Shown: positions 32,692 through 41,393, counted from the first letter of the stretch. The stretch: DNA of 64,000 bases from Brevibacillus aydinogluensis (GCF_031954365.1 NZ_JAUSVZ010000001.1), one strand, 5' to 3'. Numbers and translations are program-made. Notes: generated by a model not told the origin, from the letters alone.

Positions 32692-33711
32692 ATGCCTGAA
32701 CAAGTATTGGATGCACGCAAACGTCCTCTCCGAGACTTGCGAATTTCTGTGACGGACAGGTGCAATTTTCGCTGTCGATACTGCATGCCAGCCGAAATTT
32801 TCGGCACGGATTACCCGTTTTTGCCGCGGCACAAGCTGTTGACGTTCGAAGAAATTACGCGCCTCGTCGGAATTTTCACATCGCTTGGAGTGGAAAAAAT
32901 CCGCATCACCGGCGGGGAACCGCTGATGCGAAGAGACCTGCCCGAACTGATACGGATGATTCGCCAGGTGGAAGGCGTGCGCGACATCGCCATGACCACC
33001 AATGGTTCGCTTTTGGCCAAACATGCCAAGGCGCTGAAGCAGGCGGGATTGGACAGAGTGACCGTCAGCCTGGACAGCCTGGATGACGAGCGGTTCGGCC
33101 GGATCAACGACAGAGGATATCGGGTGCAGGACATCCTGCGCGGCATTGATGCGGCGGCTGAAACCGGCATGCTGGTCAAGATCAACATGGTCGTGCAGCG
33201 CGGCGTCAACGACCAGGACATCCTGCCGATGGCTCGTTATTTCCGCGAAAAAGGGCACATCCTGCGCTTCATTGAGTTCATGGATGTGGGCAACAGCAAC
33301 GGCTGGAAACTAGATCAGGTAGTACCCTCCAGCGAAATTGTGCAGATGATCCACAAGGAGATGCCGCTTATGCCAATTGAGCCCAATTACTTTGGAGAAG
33401 TGGCTTCGCGCTACCGGTATGCAGGGACGAATCAAGAGATCGGCTTCATCTCCTCCGTTACGCAGGCCTTCTGTTCCACCTGCACGCGTGCCCGGCTGTC
33501 GGCGGAAGGGAAAATGTACAACTGCCTGTTCGCCTCGTCCGGGGAAGATTTGCGCGGCCCGCTGCGGGAGGGAAAAAGCGACGAAGAGATTCGGGAGCTC
33601 ATTCAATCGATCTGGGTCCGCCGCGACGACCGTTACTCGGAGCAGCGGCTGAAGCAGACGCCGGGCCTGTCCCATCGGTCCAAGGTGGAGATGTCGCACA
33701 TCGGCGGGTGA
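32692..33711 (+). CDS. moaA: GTP 3',8-cyclase MoaA
   Basis: 339 residues; ATG at 32692 after CAGGAGAG. Radical SAM enzyme of molybdenum cofactor synthesis; with MoaC it makes cyclic pyranopterin phosphate from GTP. The SAM-binding cluster motif is C24-x3-C28-x2-C31 (TDRCNFRCRYC); ITGGEPLMRRDL follows; the second cluster is FCSTCTRARL with a later Cys in MYNCLF; the chain ends in the required Gly-Gly. It sits between thrS and infC with its own promoter, breaking the order known from B. subtilis. The only other Moco gene here is moaB at 48073. Confidence 0.97.
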   Translation: MPEQVLDARKRPLRDLRISVTDRCNFRCRYCMPAEIFGTDYPFLPRHKLLTFEEITRLVGIFTSLGVEKIRITGGEPLMRRDLPELIRMIRQVEGVRDIAMTTNGSLLAKHAKALKQAGLDRVTVSLDSLDDERFGRINDRGYRVQDILRGIDAAAETGMLVKINMVVQRGVNDQDILPMARYFREKGHILRFIEFMDVGNSNGWKLDQVVPSSEIVQMIHKEMPLMPIEPNYFGEVASRYRYAGTNQEIGFISSVTQAFCSTCTRARLSAEGKMYNCLFASSGEDLRGPLREGKSDEEIRELIQSIWVRRDDRYSEQRLKQTPGLSHRSKVEMSHIGG

Positions 33712-33738
33712 CTTTGGAGGCCCAAAGTCATGAAATCC

Positions 33739-33767
33739 TTGACAGGACAAAATCTGCACGGTATCAT
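33739..33767 (+). promoter_or_regulatory. Sigma-A promoter of infC-rpmI-rplT
   Basis: TTGACA (33739-33744), 17-bp spacer, TATCAT (33762-33767), followed by a ~200-base leader. Confidence 0.75.
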
Positions 33768-33777
33768 AATGTTCAGT

Positions 33778-33942
33778 GCAAAACTTCATTCTTCGAGAAA
33801 CAAGCAGAAGCGCCCAGCTTCTCACCTGGTTCGACGTCATCCTGACTGTTGACAGGTCACTCTTACGCAATAGCAAACTGTGGATCTGTTGAATTTGCTA
33901 GGTGAGATATGTGCGGGCGCGTCAGCGTTCGCACATTTTTGT
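33778..33942 (+). promoter_or_regulatory. L20-type leader of the infC operon with attenuator
   Basis: The long leader contains paired blocks (CTTCTCACCTGG, CTGTTGACAGG) and ends in GTGCG/CGCAC (33911-33915, 33930-33934) followed by ATTTTTG, an intrinsic terminator just before infC. In Bacillales ribosomal protein L20 binds such a leader and turns the operon down. The position and terminator match; the L20 site itself was assigned by context. Confidence 0.7.
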
Positions 33943-33972
33943 TCCTTCTCGAAATTGACGGAGGTGGCAAGT

Positions 33973-34491
33973 ATTAGCAAGGATCAACTGTTAGTCAACG
34001 AAGCGATTCGTGCCCGTGAAGTCCGCTTGATCGGACCGGACGGAAACCAGTTGGGTGTCGTGCCCCTCAGGGAAGCGCTGCGCATTGCGCAAGAAGCTGA
34101 TTTGGATCTGGTGAACGTCGCTCCTACAGCCAAGCCGCCTGTTTGCCGGATCATGGACTACGGCAAGTACAAGTACGAACAGGCGAAAAAGGAAAAGGAA
34201 GCGCGCCGCAACCAGAAGATCATCGAACTGAAGGAAGTGCGCTTCTCTTCCAACATTGAGGAACACGATTTTCAGACGAAGCTTCGCAACGTCCGCAAGT
34301 TTTTGGAGGACCATCACAAGGTGAAGTGCTCCATTCGTTTCCGCGGACGTGAAATCACCCACGCCGAAATCGGTCAACAGGTCCTGGAGCGTGTCGCATC
34401 CCTTTGCGAGGACATCGCTGTCGCAGAGCGTAAGCCGAAGATCGAAGGACGCAGCATGATCATGATTCTGGCGCCGAAATCGGATAAGTAA
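33973..34491 (+). CDS. infC: Translation initiation factor IF-3
   Basis: 172 residues from ATT at 33973, eight bases after GGAGG. AUU starts are a known, regulated feature of infC genes, and the resulting SKDQLLVNEAIRAREVRLI start matches IF3 of Bacillales. IF3-N domain (1-72), a Lys-rich linker (KKEKEARRNQK) and IF3-C (KEVRFSSNIEEHDFQTK...). It binds the 30S subunit and helps select the start codon; by discriminating against AUU it limits its own synthesis. An in-phase GTG at 33964 lies within the ribosome site and is unlikely. Confidence 0.95.
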   Translation: MSKDQLLVNEAIRAREVRLIGPDGNQLGVVPLREALRIAQEADLDLVNVAPTAKPPVCRIMDYGKYKYEQAKKEKEARRNQKIIELKEVRFSSNIEEHDFQTKLRNVRKFLEDHHKVKCSIRFRGREITHAEIGQQVLERVASLCEDIAVAERKPKIEGRSMIMILAPKSDK

Positions 34492-34520
34492 TCAGCGTTT
34501 AGGACAGGAGGATTTCTACC

Positions 34521-34718
34521 ATGCCGAAAATGAAAACCCATAAAGGCGCAGCGAAGCGCTTCAAAAAAACCGGTAGCGGAAAACTGAAGCGTGACCACGC
34601 CTACACCAGCCACTTGTTCGCCAACAAATCCACCAAGGCAAAACGCCATCTGCGCAAAAGCTCTCTGGTGTCCAAAGGCGACCAAAAACGTATCGAACAA
34701 CTCGTTACGTACCTGTAA
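34521..34718 (+). CDS. rpmI: 50S ribosomal protein L35
   Basis: 65 residues; ATG at 34521 behind AGGAGG. Very basic, starts MPKMKTHKGAAKRFKKTGSGKLKR, the L35 signature, and includes HLRKSSLVSKGD. Second gene of the infC-rpmI-rplT operon, 29 bases after infC. Part of the large ribosomal subunit. A standard length and sequence. Confidence 0.98.
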   Translation: MPKMKTHKGAAKRFKKTGSGKLKRDHAYTSHLFANKSTKAKRHLRKSSLVSKGDQKRIEQLVTYL

Positions 34719-34815
34719 GATTGTTTCGCACTACCATACACTATTACGCAGCATGCGCTCCCTAAGCGCCTCGTAAGCGGGGCCGCCATGCTGGAATGAC
34801 CAGGAGGAATTACGT

Positions 34816-35175
34816 ATGCCAAGAGTAAAAGGTGGCATTGTTACACGCCGTCGTCACAAGAAAATCCTGAAACTGGCGAAAGGATACTTCGGTTCCAAAC
34901 ACCGCCTGTTTAAGACTGCAAATGCGCAGGTAATGAAATCCCTGCTGTATGCATATCGTGACCGCCGTCAGAAAAAGCGCGACTTCCGCAAACTGTGGAT
35001 CACCCGTATCAACGCGCAAGCTCGCCTGAACGGTCTGTCCTACAGCCGTCTGATGCACGGGCTGAAGGTAGCCGGCGTGGAAGTAAACCGCAAAATGCTG
35101 GCTGACCTGGCGGTTAACGACAAGGCTGCATTCAACGACCTGGCAGCACTGGCTAAAAGCAAACTGAACGCGTAA
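34816..35175 (+). CDS. rplT: 50S ribosomal protein L20
   Basis: 119 residues; ATG at 34816 behind CAGGAGG. MPRVKGGIVTRRRHKKILKLAKGYFG start and DRRQKKRDFRKLWITRINAQAR are typical. L20 binds 23S rRNA early in assembly and also acts as repressor of this operon through its leader. The 97-base gap after rpmI holds a long-range pair GCAGCATG/CATGCTG (about 34751-34793), possibly a processing or control structure. Confidence 0.98.
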   Translation: MPRVKGGIVTRRRHKKILKLAKGYFGSKHRLFKTANAQVMKSLLYAYRDRRQKKRDFRKLWITRINAQARLNGLSYSRLMHGLKVAGVEVNRKMLADLAVNDKAAFNDLAALAKSKLNA

Positions 35176-35194
35176 GCTGTTTTGCTGCGCACGA

Positions 35195-35228
35195 CAAAGC
35201 ATCCGAGCAATCGGGTGCTTTTTTTATG
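35195..35228 (+). terminator. Terminator of the infC operon
   Basis: AAGCATCCGA/TCGGGTGCTT (35197-35206, 35211-35220) with a 4-base loop and TTTTTTT. Confidence 0.88.
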
Positions 35229-35346
35229 CGCTGATCGCGCTGGAGATGCGGCCTGCGACCTGGGGCCCGGAGTCTGGGGGCATTGGTCGTGATTGGGCCT
35301 ATATTCCCAAAAACCATACAAGCGATTTTTTCAGCCAACGGTGGGG

Positions 35347-35460
35347 ATCAAGGGAATTTTACACACAAATACGGACTTGATCGCTGCAGAGGGACGGCTC
35401 AGTACAACCAGTGAACCTCCTGGCTGGCAGGCTCAAGGGAGGTCTACTTCTTTTTTTGCG
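35347..35460 (+). promoter_or_regulatory. S-box-like (SAM-I) leader and attenuator before cysH
   Basis: Pieces in order resemble a diverged S-box: CTTGATC, AGAGGGA, then ACAACCAGTGAACC (compare GAAACCCGGCAACC), then a stem ACCTCC/GGAGGT followed by CTTCTTTTTTTGCG (35410-35458), a clear terminator. B. subtilis cysH is itself an S-box gene, which fits. The conserved P3/J3-4 parts are poor, so this could also be another class of leader. The remainder of 35229-35556 shows nothing. Confidence 0.4.
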
Positions 35461-35556
35461 TCAAAGTAACGACAATCGCCACCGTGGACGAATCTCCACT
35501 TGCCTCGGCGGCTCATATGATGTTGGGGTAACGCCTAGCAAGAAGGGAGAATCAGC

Positions 35557-36258
35557 ATGAACCATCGCCGCAGGATAACGGATGACGAGTTGAATCTGAC
35601 AGCCAGCCGGTTGGAGAACATGCGGCCTGAGGACGCACTGGCGTGGGCGGTCGAACAGTTTGGCGACCGCTTGGCGCTGGCTTCCAGCTTCGGCGCGGAG
35701 GACGTGGTGTTGATCGACATGCTGCACAAGCTGGCACCCGCCACTCCCGTGTTTTACCTGGATACCGGACTTCACTTTGCAGAAACCTACGGTGTCCGCG
35801 ACCGTCTCCGGGAACGGTACGGGATCGAGTTTATCCGCGTGCTGCCCAAGCTGACGCTGGCTGAACAGGCGGAACAATACGGCGACAACCTGTGGGAGAG
35901 GGAGCCCAATCTCTGCTGCCAACTGCGCAAGGTGGAACCGCTGGGTGAGTTTCTCGCCGGGTATGACGCCTGGATCACCGGGATTCGCCGGCAGCAGGCG
36001 CCGACGCGGGCCGGTGCGAAAAAGGCAGAGTGGGACGAAAAGTTTCAGTTGGTCAAGGTCAATCCCCTCGCCGATTGGAGCCACGAACAGGTTTGGCAGT
36101 ACATCCGGGAGCACGACGTGCCGTACAACCCGCTGCACGACCGGAATTATCCCAGCATCGGCTGCCGTGTCTGCACGCGGCCTGTTCGTCCGGGAGAAGA
36201 CCTGCGTGCCGGCCGCTGGTCGGGCTTCGCCAAGACTGAGTGCGGGCTGCACAAATGA
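35557..36258 (+). CDS. cysH: Adenylylsulfate (APS/PAPS) reductase CysH
   Basis: 233 residues; ATG at 35557 behind AAGGGAG. PP-loop-related reductase that turns activated sulfate into sulfite with thioredoxin. SSFGAEDVVLID (nucleotide loop), the cluster cysteines C120-C121 and C203-x2-C206, and the catalytic Cys229 in KTECGLHK. The CC...CxxC set binds a 4Fe-4S cluster and indicates an APS-using enzyme, although some Bacillus enzymes accept both APS and PAPS. Followed by sat 20 bases later, as a sulfate assimilation operon. Confidence 0.94.
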   Translation: MNHRRRITDDELNLTASRLENMRPEDALAWAVEQFGDRLALASSFGAEDVVLIDMLHKLAPATPVFYLDTGLHFAETYGVRDRLRERYGIEFIRVLPKLTLAEQAEQYGDNLWEREPNLCCQLRKVEPLGEFLAGYDAWITGIRRQQAPTRAGAKKAEWDEKFQLVKVNPLADWSHEQVWQYIREHDVPYNPLHDRNYPSIGCRVCTRPVRPGEDLRAGRWSGFAKTECGLHK

Positions 36259-36278
36259 ATGTCAAGGGAGGAATGAGC

Positions 36279-37445
36279 ATGAGCCATACGATCCTGCCGC
36301 ACGGCGGTACGCTGGTCAATCGGCTCGCGGAAAATGCCTGTCAGGATGGCGTTGACGAGCGGCTGCGAAGCGTGACGGTCGACCGCTGGACGTTGTCCGA
36401 TCTCGATTGTCTGGCGATCGGGGCGTTTTCTCCGCTGACCGGGTTTCTGGGGGAGCGCGATTACGACGCCGTCGTGGAGACGATGAGATTGGCCGACGGG
36501 ACGGTTTGGCCGCTGCCGGTTACGCTTGCCGTTGATGAGAAGGAATACGCGGATGTGCGGGAGGGTGAGCGCCTGCTCTTGCGCGGAGAAGACGGAAAGG
36601 CATACGCCGTGCTCACCGTCGAAAGCCGGTATCGTCCAGACAAACGGCGGGAGGCGAGGCTCGTCTTTGGCACCGAAGACCCGTCCCATCCCGGCGTGAG
36701 CAAGCTCTTTGCCAAGCCCGCCCTCTATCTGGGCGGTCCCATCGAGCTAATGCAGCGGCCGATCCCCCGGCAGTTTGCCGCCTATTACTGCACGCCGGCA
36801 GAGACGCGGGCTGCGTTCAAGGAAAGGGGCTGGAAGACGGTCGTTGGGTTTCAGACGCGCAATCCGATCCACCGGGCGCATGAGTACATTCAGAAAACGG
36901 CGCTGGAAATCGTCGACGGGTTGTTCCTCAATCCGCTCATGGGCGAAACGAAGGCGGACGACGTGCCGGCCGCCGTACGCATGGAAAGTTATCTGGTGCT
37001 GCTCCGCCATTATTACCCCCCGGAACGCGTCTTCCTCGCTGCCTTTCCCGCCGCGATGCGCTACGCCGGTCCGCGGGAAGCGGTGTTCCACGCGCTCGTG
37101 CGCAAAAATTACGGCTGCACCCATTTTATCGTCGGCCGCGATCATGCCGGCGTGGGCAACTTTTACGGAACCTACGACGCCCAGCGCATTTTCTCCGCAT
37201 TTTCGCCGGGTGAGTTGGGCATCCAGCCGCTCTTTTTTGAACACAGCTTTTACTGCACGGCCTGCCAGGGGATGGCCACAGCCAAGACCTGCCCGCACGG
37301 AGCGGAATGGCACGTGGCGCTGTCCGGGACCAAGGTGCGGCAAATGCTGAAGAGCGGGCAGACGCCGCCGCCCGAGATTACCCGGCCCGAGGTGGCCCAG
37401 GTGCTGATCGCCGGGCTGGCTGAAGCAGGCTGCGCCAAATCGTGA
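36279..37445 (+). CDS. sat: Sulfate adenylyltransferase (ATP sulfurylase)
   Basis: 388 residues from ATG 36279, with GGGAGGAA 6 bases upstream (the ATG at 36273 is too close). It adenylates sulfate to APS, the first step of assimilation. PUA-like N-terminal domain, then catalytic core with TRNPIHRAHE (active-site HxGH-like QxRN-type region) and GRDHAGVGNFYG. The C-terminal zinc-binding CTACQGMATAKTCPH matches bacterial Sat. It feeds CysH in the same operon. Confidence 0.95.
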   Translation: MSHTILPHGGTLVNRLAENACQDGVDERLRSVTVDRWTLSDLDCLAIGAFSPLTGFLGERDYDAVVETMRLADGTVWPLPVTLAVDEKEYADVREGERLLLRGEDGKAYAVLTVESRYRPDKRREARLVFGTEDPSHPGVSKLFAKPALYLGGPIELMQRPIPRQFAAYYCTPAETRAAFKERGWKTVVGFQTRNPIHRAHEYIQKTALEIVDGLFLNPLMGETKADDVPAAVRMESYLVLLRHYYPPERVFLAAFPAAMRYAGPREAVFHALVRKNYGCTHFIVGRDHAGVGNFYGTYDAQRIFSAFSPGELGIQPLFFEHSFYCTACQGMATAKTCPHGAEWHVALSGTKVRQMLKSGQTPPPEITRPEVAQVLIAGLAEAGCAKS

Positions 37446-37473
37446 CGGAGGAGAAAACCAATCTTCTGAGGCA

Positions 37474-37507
37474 GCGGGTCCGGGGATTTTCCCGGGCTTT
37501 TTTCTTC
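37474..37507 (+). terminator. Terminator of cysH-sat
   Basis: GTCCGGG/CCCGGGC (one T-G pair) with TTTTTTC, near 37478-37506. Confidence 0.7.
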
Positions 37508-37653
37508 GTCCTGCTTTAGGTCTATGCCGGGCAGAAAAGCGGGGACAGAAAGCGATTTTCATGTATCCGCTTACACGTAAAAACCGCGCCGTTTCGCGGT
37601 TTTTGACTGAACATTCGTTCGGACAAAAGTCTGGAAAAATGTTTTTGATCTCG

Positions 37654-37682
37654 TTGACACCCCTTGGGCGCGTGACTATAAT
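37654..37682 (+). promoter_or_regulatory. Sigma-A promoter P1 of ilv-leu
   Basis: TTGACA (37654-37659), 17-bp spacer, TATAAT (37677-37682): both hexamers perfect. Confidence 0.8.
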
Positions 37683-37696
37683 CAGACATAACACTT

Positions 37697-37711
37697 TATT
37701 TTCTGACAACT
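37697..37711 (+). promoter_or_regulatory. CodY-box-like site
   Basis: TATTTTCTGACAACT matches the CodY consensus AATTTTCWGAAAATT with three mismatches and lies between P1 and a second -10. The ilv-leu operon is a classic CodY target in B. subtilis; repression in rich medium is inferred. Confidence 0.35.
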
Positions 37712-37728
37712 TCAAAATTGGCAATATT

Positions 37729-37736
37729 GGTATAAT
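37729..37736 (+). promoter_or_regulatory. Possible second, extended -10 promoter of ilv-leu
   Basis: TGGTATAAT with TATAAT at 37731-37736 is an extended -10; there is no good -35. Transcription would start right at the T-box. Confidence 0.4.
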
Positions 37737-37742
37737 CACAGG

Positions 37743-38038
37743 CTGTGACGAGGATGGTGCCCGCCTCTTCTTTTACAGAGAGCCCAGGGAGCTGAGAATG
37801 GGTAAAGAATGCGATCGCACTGCTCACCTCCGAGCCGTCTTGCCGAACGTTGCTCCTGTCCGTCAATCAGTAGGCAAGACCGGATGACACCCGTTAGCGT
37901 GTTGCAGTCGACGAAATGACTGGCTGAGATCGGCTGACCGTGAGGCGCCGATGAAGTTGGGTGGTACCGCGAACCCTTTCGCCCCAAGCAGACATGGAAC
38001 CAGAACCGTGTCGGGGCGAAAGGGTTTTTCTATTAGCC
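37743..38038 (+). promoter_or_regulatory. Leucine T-box riboswitch of ilv-leu
   Basis: TGGGTGGTACCGCG (37958-37971) is the T-box core; stem I begins at GACGAGGATGG. The specifier is CTC (37823-37825), read as leucine, aligned with the specifiers of the thrS and pheS leaders. The terminator pairs AACCCTTTCGCCCC with GGGGCGAAAGGGTT (37972-37985, 38013-38026) plus TTTTTC. The operon should be induced when leucine runs low. The stretch from 37508 to 37653 holds no gene. Confidence 0.92.
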
Positions 38039-38077
38039 AATAGGTTTTTTCAATATGGGAGTGGAGGAGGAGAGAAA

Positions 38078-39814
38078 ATGAGTGTTCAGATCGCCGAATT
38101 GCAGGGAAAAAGCGGCATGCCGCCGGTCCGGTTCGGTGAGGAGTTGACGGGAGCGGAGACGCTTCTGCGATGTCTCATCCTGGAGCAGGTGGAGTACATC
38201 TTTGGCTATCCGGGCGGTGCGGTGCTGCCGATTTACGACTCCCTGTACGGCAGCTACTTTAAGCACATCCTGACCCGTCACGAGCAGGGCGCGATTCACG
38301 CCGCCGACGGGTATGCGCGGGCGACCGGAAAGCCGGGCGTCGTCATCGCCACCTCTGGCCCGGGGGCGACCAACCTGGTGACCGGCATCGCCACCGCGCA
38401 GATGGATTCCGTGCCGCTGGTCTGCATCACCGGCAACGTGGCCCAGAACCTGATCGGCACCGACGCCTTCCAGGAGGCCAACATCACGGGGATCACGATT
38501 CCGATTACCAAGCACAGCTACTTCGTTCGCGACGTCCGCGACCTGCCGCGCATCGTCAAAGAGGCGTTCCACATCGCCACGACGGGGCGGCCCGGACCGG
38601 TCCTGATCGACATCCCCAAGGATGTGAGCAACGCCAAGGCGCCGTTCAGCTATCCGGAAACTGTGGAAATTCGCGGCTACCAGGCATCTCAGGTGCCGAG
38701 CGATGAGGACGTGCAGGCGTTCGTCGCGGCGATCCGGGAAGCGAAGCGTCCGGTCATTCTCGCCGGCGGCGGGATCATATCGGCGGGGGCCGACCGGGAA
38801 CTGCTCGCTTTCGCGGAAAAGACGCGGATTCCGGTGATCAACACCTTCATGGGACTGGGCGGTTTCCCTGGCGTACACGAATTGGCGCTGGGCATGCCGG
38901 GGATGCACGGCAGTTACACCGCCAACCAGGCGCTGCTCAACGCAGACTGTGTGATTGGCCTCGGCGCCCGCTTTGACGACCGGATCACGATGGGACGCAC
39001 CAGAGAGTTTGCCCCCAAGGCCCGGATCGTCCACGTCGACATCGACCCGGCGGAATTGGGCAAAAACGTAGCCACCGCCGTCAAGGTGGCAGGCGACGTG
39101 AAGAGCACGCTGCAAAAGGCGCTGCCGCTCGTCACCGCGTGCGACTCGGAAGCCTGGATCGCCCAGTTGAAACAGTGGCAGGAGCAGCATCCGTACCGCT
39201 ACAAGCGCGACGAGCAGGTGCTGAAGCCGCAGGCAGTCATCGAGCTCTTGTACCGCACCACCAACGGGGAAGCGATCGTCACCACAGACGTCGGTCAGCA
39301 CCAGATGTGGGTGGCGCAGTACTACAAGTTCAAGCACGCCCGTTCGCTTATCTCCTCCGGCGGCCTTGGCACGATGGGATTCGGTTTCCCGGCGGCGATC
39401 GGGGCGCAAATCGCCCACCCGGACCGCACTGTGATCGCGGTGGTGGGAGACGGCGGTTTCCAGATGACCAGTCAGGAGCTGGCGATTCTCGCCCAGTACA
39501 ACACGCCGGTCAAGGTGGCAATCATCAACAACCAGTGCCTCGGCATGGTGCGTCAGTGGCAGCAGCTGTTCTACGACAACCGCTACAGCCAGATTGACCT
39601 GACCCACAGCCCCGACTTCGTCAAGCTGGCGGAAGCGTACGGCGTCAAAGGACTGAGGGCAACCACGCCGCAAGAGGCGGAAGATGTCTGGGCGGAGGCG
39701 CTCCGGCATGACGGTCCGGTGGTCGTGGACTTCCGGGTGGCCCAGGAGGAAAACGTCTACCCGATGGTGGCAGCGGGCAACACATTAGATCAAATGGTAT
39801 TGGGGGACGAATAG
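38078..39814 (+). CDS. ilvB: Acetolactate synthase large subunit
   Basis: 578 residues from ATG 38078 behind GGAGGAGGAG. ThDP enzyme that joins pyruvate to pyruvate or 2-oxobutyrate in branched-chain amino acid synthesis. N-terminal PYR domain with FGYPGGAVLPIYD and the ThDP Glu in RHEQGAIHAADGYAR, central FAD domain, and PP domain with GDGGFQMTSQELA...NNQCLGM. The isoleucine/valine synthase form, not the catabolic AlsS, since ilvN follows immediately. First gene of ilvBNC-leuAB. Confidence 0.97.
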   Translation: MSVQIAELQGKSGMPPVRFGEELTGAETLLRCLILEQVEYIFGYPGGAVLPIYDSLYGSYFKHILTRHEQGAIHAADGYARATGKPGVVIATSGPGATNLVTGIATAQMDSVPLVCITGNVAQNLIGTDAFQEANITGITIPITKHSYFVRDVRDLPRIVKEAFHIATTGRPGPVLIDIPKDVSNAKAPFSYPETVEIRGYQASQVPSDEDVQAFVAAIREAKRPVILAGGGIISAGADRELLAFAEKTRIPVINTFMGLGGFPGVHELALGMPGMHGSYTANQALLNADCVIGLGARFDDRITMGRTREFAPKARIVHVDIDPAELGKNVATAVKVAGDVKSTLQKALPLVTACDSEAWIAQLKQWQEQHPYRYKRDEQVLKPQAVIELLYRTTNGEAIVTTDVGQHQMWVAQYYKFKHARSLISSGGLGTMGFGFPAAIGAQIAHPDRTVIAVVGDGGFQMTSQELAILAQYNTPVKVAIINNQCLGMVRQWQQLFYDNRYSQIDLTHSPDFVKLAEAYGVKGLRATTPQEAEDVWAEALRHDGPVVVDFRVAQEENVYPMVAAGNTLDQMVLGDE

Positions 39815-40309
39815 ATGCAGCGACATACGATTGCGGTACTCGTCAACGATTACCCCGGCGTGTTAATGCGCGTCGCCAATCTGTTTGGTCAGCGCGGCTT
39901 CAACATCGACAGCATTACGGTGGGCGCCAGCGAAGAGCCGGGTCTCTCCCGGATGATCATCACCACCGGGGGTGACGAACAGAAAATTGAGCAGTTGATG
40001 AAACAGTTGTCCAAACTGATCGACGTGATCTCGGTGACCAACCTGAGCGAGAATCCGTTCGTGTCGCGGGAACTGGCGCTGATCAAGGTGAGCGCCACGC
40101 CGAGCCAGCTTGCGGAGCTGAACGGGATCGTCGAACCGTTCCGGGCGACGATCGTCGATGTCGGCCCCACCTCGCTGATTGTGCAGGTGACCGGAGATAC
40201 CGAGAAAATCGATGCACTGCTGGTGCTCCTGCAGAACTACGGCGTCGTCGAACTGACGCGAACCGGCACGCTCGCGATGGCGCGCAGTGTGGTGCCGGCC
40301 ACCGTGTAA
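39815..40309 (+). CDS. ilvN: Acetolactate synthase small (regulatory) subunit
   Basis: 164 residues; ATG at 39815 directly abuts the ilvB stop, indicating coupled translation. ACT domain at the start (HTIAVLVNDYPGVLMRVANLFGQRGFNIDSITVG) that binds valine, and an ALS_ss_C domain behind it. It gives feedback control to IlvB. Length normal (about 160-170). Confidence 0.96.
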   Translation: MQRHTIAVLVNDYPGVLMRVANLFGQRGFNIDSITVGASEEPGLSRMIITTGGDEQKIEQLMKQLSKLIDVISVTNLSENPFVSRELALIKVSATPSQLAELNGIVEPFRATIVDVGPTSLIVQVTGDTEKIDALLVLLQNYGVVELTRTGTLAMARSVVPATV

Positions 40310-40370
40310 GCAGCAGCAGTCAAATTCAGAATAGTGATTCCATCTAAAAATTTTTAAGGAGGCTAAACAA

Positions 40371-41393
40371 ATGGTAAACATGTACTACGAAGCAGACGTA
40401 AATAAAGAGGCATTGCGAGGCAAGACCATCGCCATCATCGGCTACGGCAGCCAAGGGCACGCACAGGCGCAGAACCTGCGTGACAGCGGCTATCAGGTAA
40501 TCGTCGGCCTGCGTCCGGGCAAGTCCTGGGAACAGGCGGTTAAGGACGGCTTCCAGGTGGTAACCGTTGCTGAAGCAGCCAGCCGCGCCGACGTGGTGCA
40601 AATCCTCATGCCGGACGAACGCCAGGCTCAGGTGTATCGCGACGAAATCGCACCCAACCTGAAAGCTGGAGCTACGCTCTGCTTCTCCCATGGCTTTAAC
40701 ATCCACTTTGGCCAGATCGTGCCGCCGGCCGATGTTGACGTAATCATGGTGGCGCCGAAGAGCCCGGGTCACCTCGTGCGCCGCGTCTTCCAGGAAGGCT
40801 TTGGCGTGCCGGGCCTGATCGCTGTCTATCAGGATGCGTCGGGCAGGGCAAAAGAGACGGCGCTGGCCTACGCGAGCGGCATCGGCTGCACCAAAGCAGG
40901 CGTCATCGAAACGACTTTCCGCGAAGAGACCGAAACCGACCTGTTCGGGGAGCAGGCAGTACTCTGCGGCGGCGTGAGCGAGCTGGTGAAAGCTGGTTTT
41001 GACACCCTGGTGGAAGCAGGCTACAAGCCGGAGATCGCCTACTTTGAATGTCTGCACGAGCTGAAGCTGATCGTCGACCTGATGTACGAAGGCGGCCTCG
41101 CCCGCATGCGTTACTCCATCAGTGATACCGCCGAATACGGCGATTACAGCACCGGACGCCGCATCATCACGGAACAGACACGTCAGGAAATGAAAAAAGT
41201 GCTCGCCGAAATCCAGGATGGCACCTTTGCCCGCAACTGGATCCTGGAGAACCAGGCAAACCGTCCGGCATTCAACGCACGCCGCCGTCTGGAAGCGGAG
41301 CATGGTATCGAACAAGTAGGGGCGAAGCTGCGCAGCATGATGTCCTGGCTGAACAACGAGACAAAAAAAGAAGAAGCAAAGGTTGGTCAGTAA
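40371..41393 (+). CDS. ilvC: Ketol-acid reductoisomerase
   Basis: 340 residues; ATG at 40371 behind AAGGAGG. Class I enzyme: Rossmann NADPH site GYGSQG (24-29) and a C-terminal knotted domain with the metal-binding E residues (SDTAEYGD, EETETDLFGEQ). It converts acetolactate products to dihydroxy acids using NADPH and Mg2+. Third gene of the operon, 61 bases after ilvN. Confidence 0.97.
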   Translation: MVNMYYEADVNKEALRGKTIAIIGYGSQGHAQAQNLRDSGYQVIVGLRPGKSWEQAVKDGFQVVTVAEAASRADVVQILMPDERQAQVYRDEIAPNLKAGATLCFSHGFNIHFGQIVPPADVDVIMVAPKSPGHLVRRVFQEGFGVPGLIAVYQDASGRAKETALAYASGIGCTKAGVIETTFREETETDLFGEQAVLCGGVSELVKAGFDTLVEAGYKPEIAYFECLHELKLIVDLMYEGGLARMRYSISDTAEYGDYSTGRRIITEQTRQEMKKVLAEIQDGTFARNWILENQANRPAFNARRRLEAEHGIEQVGAKLRSMMSWLNNETKKEEAKVGQ

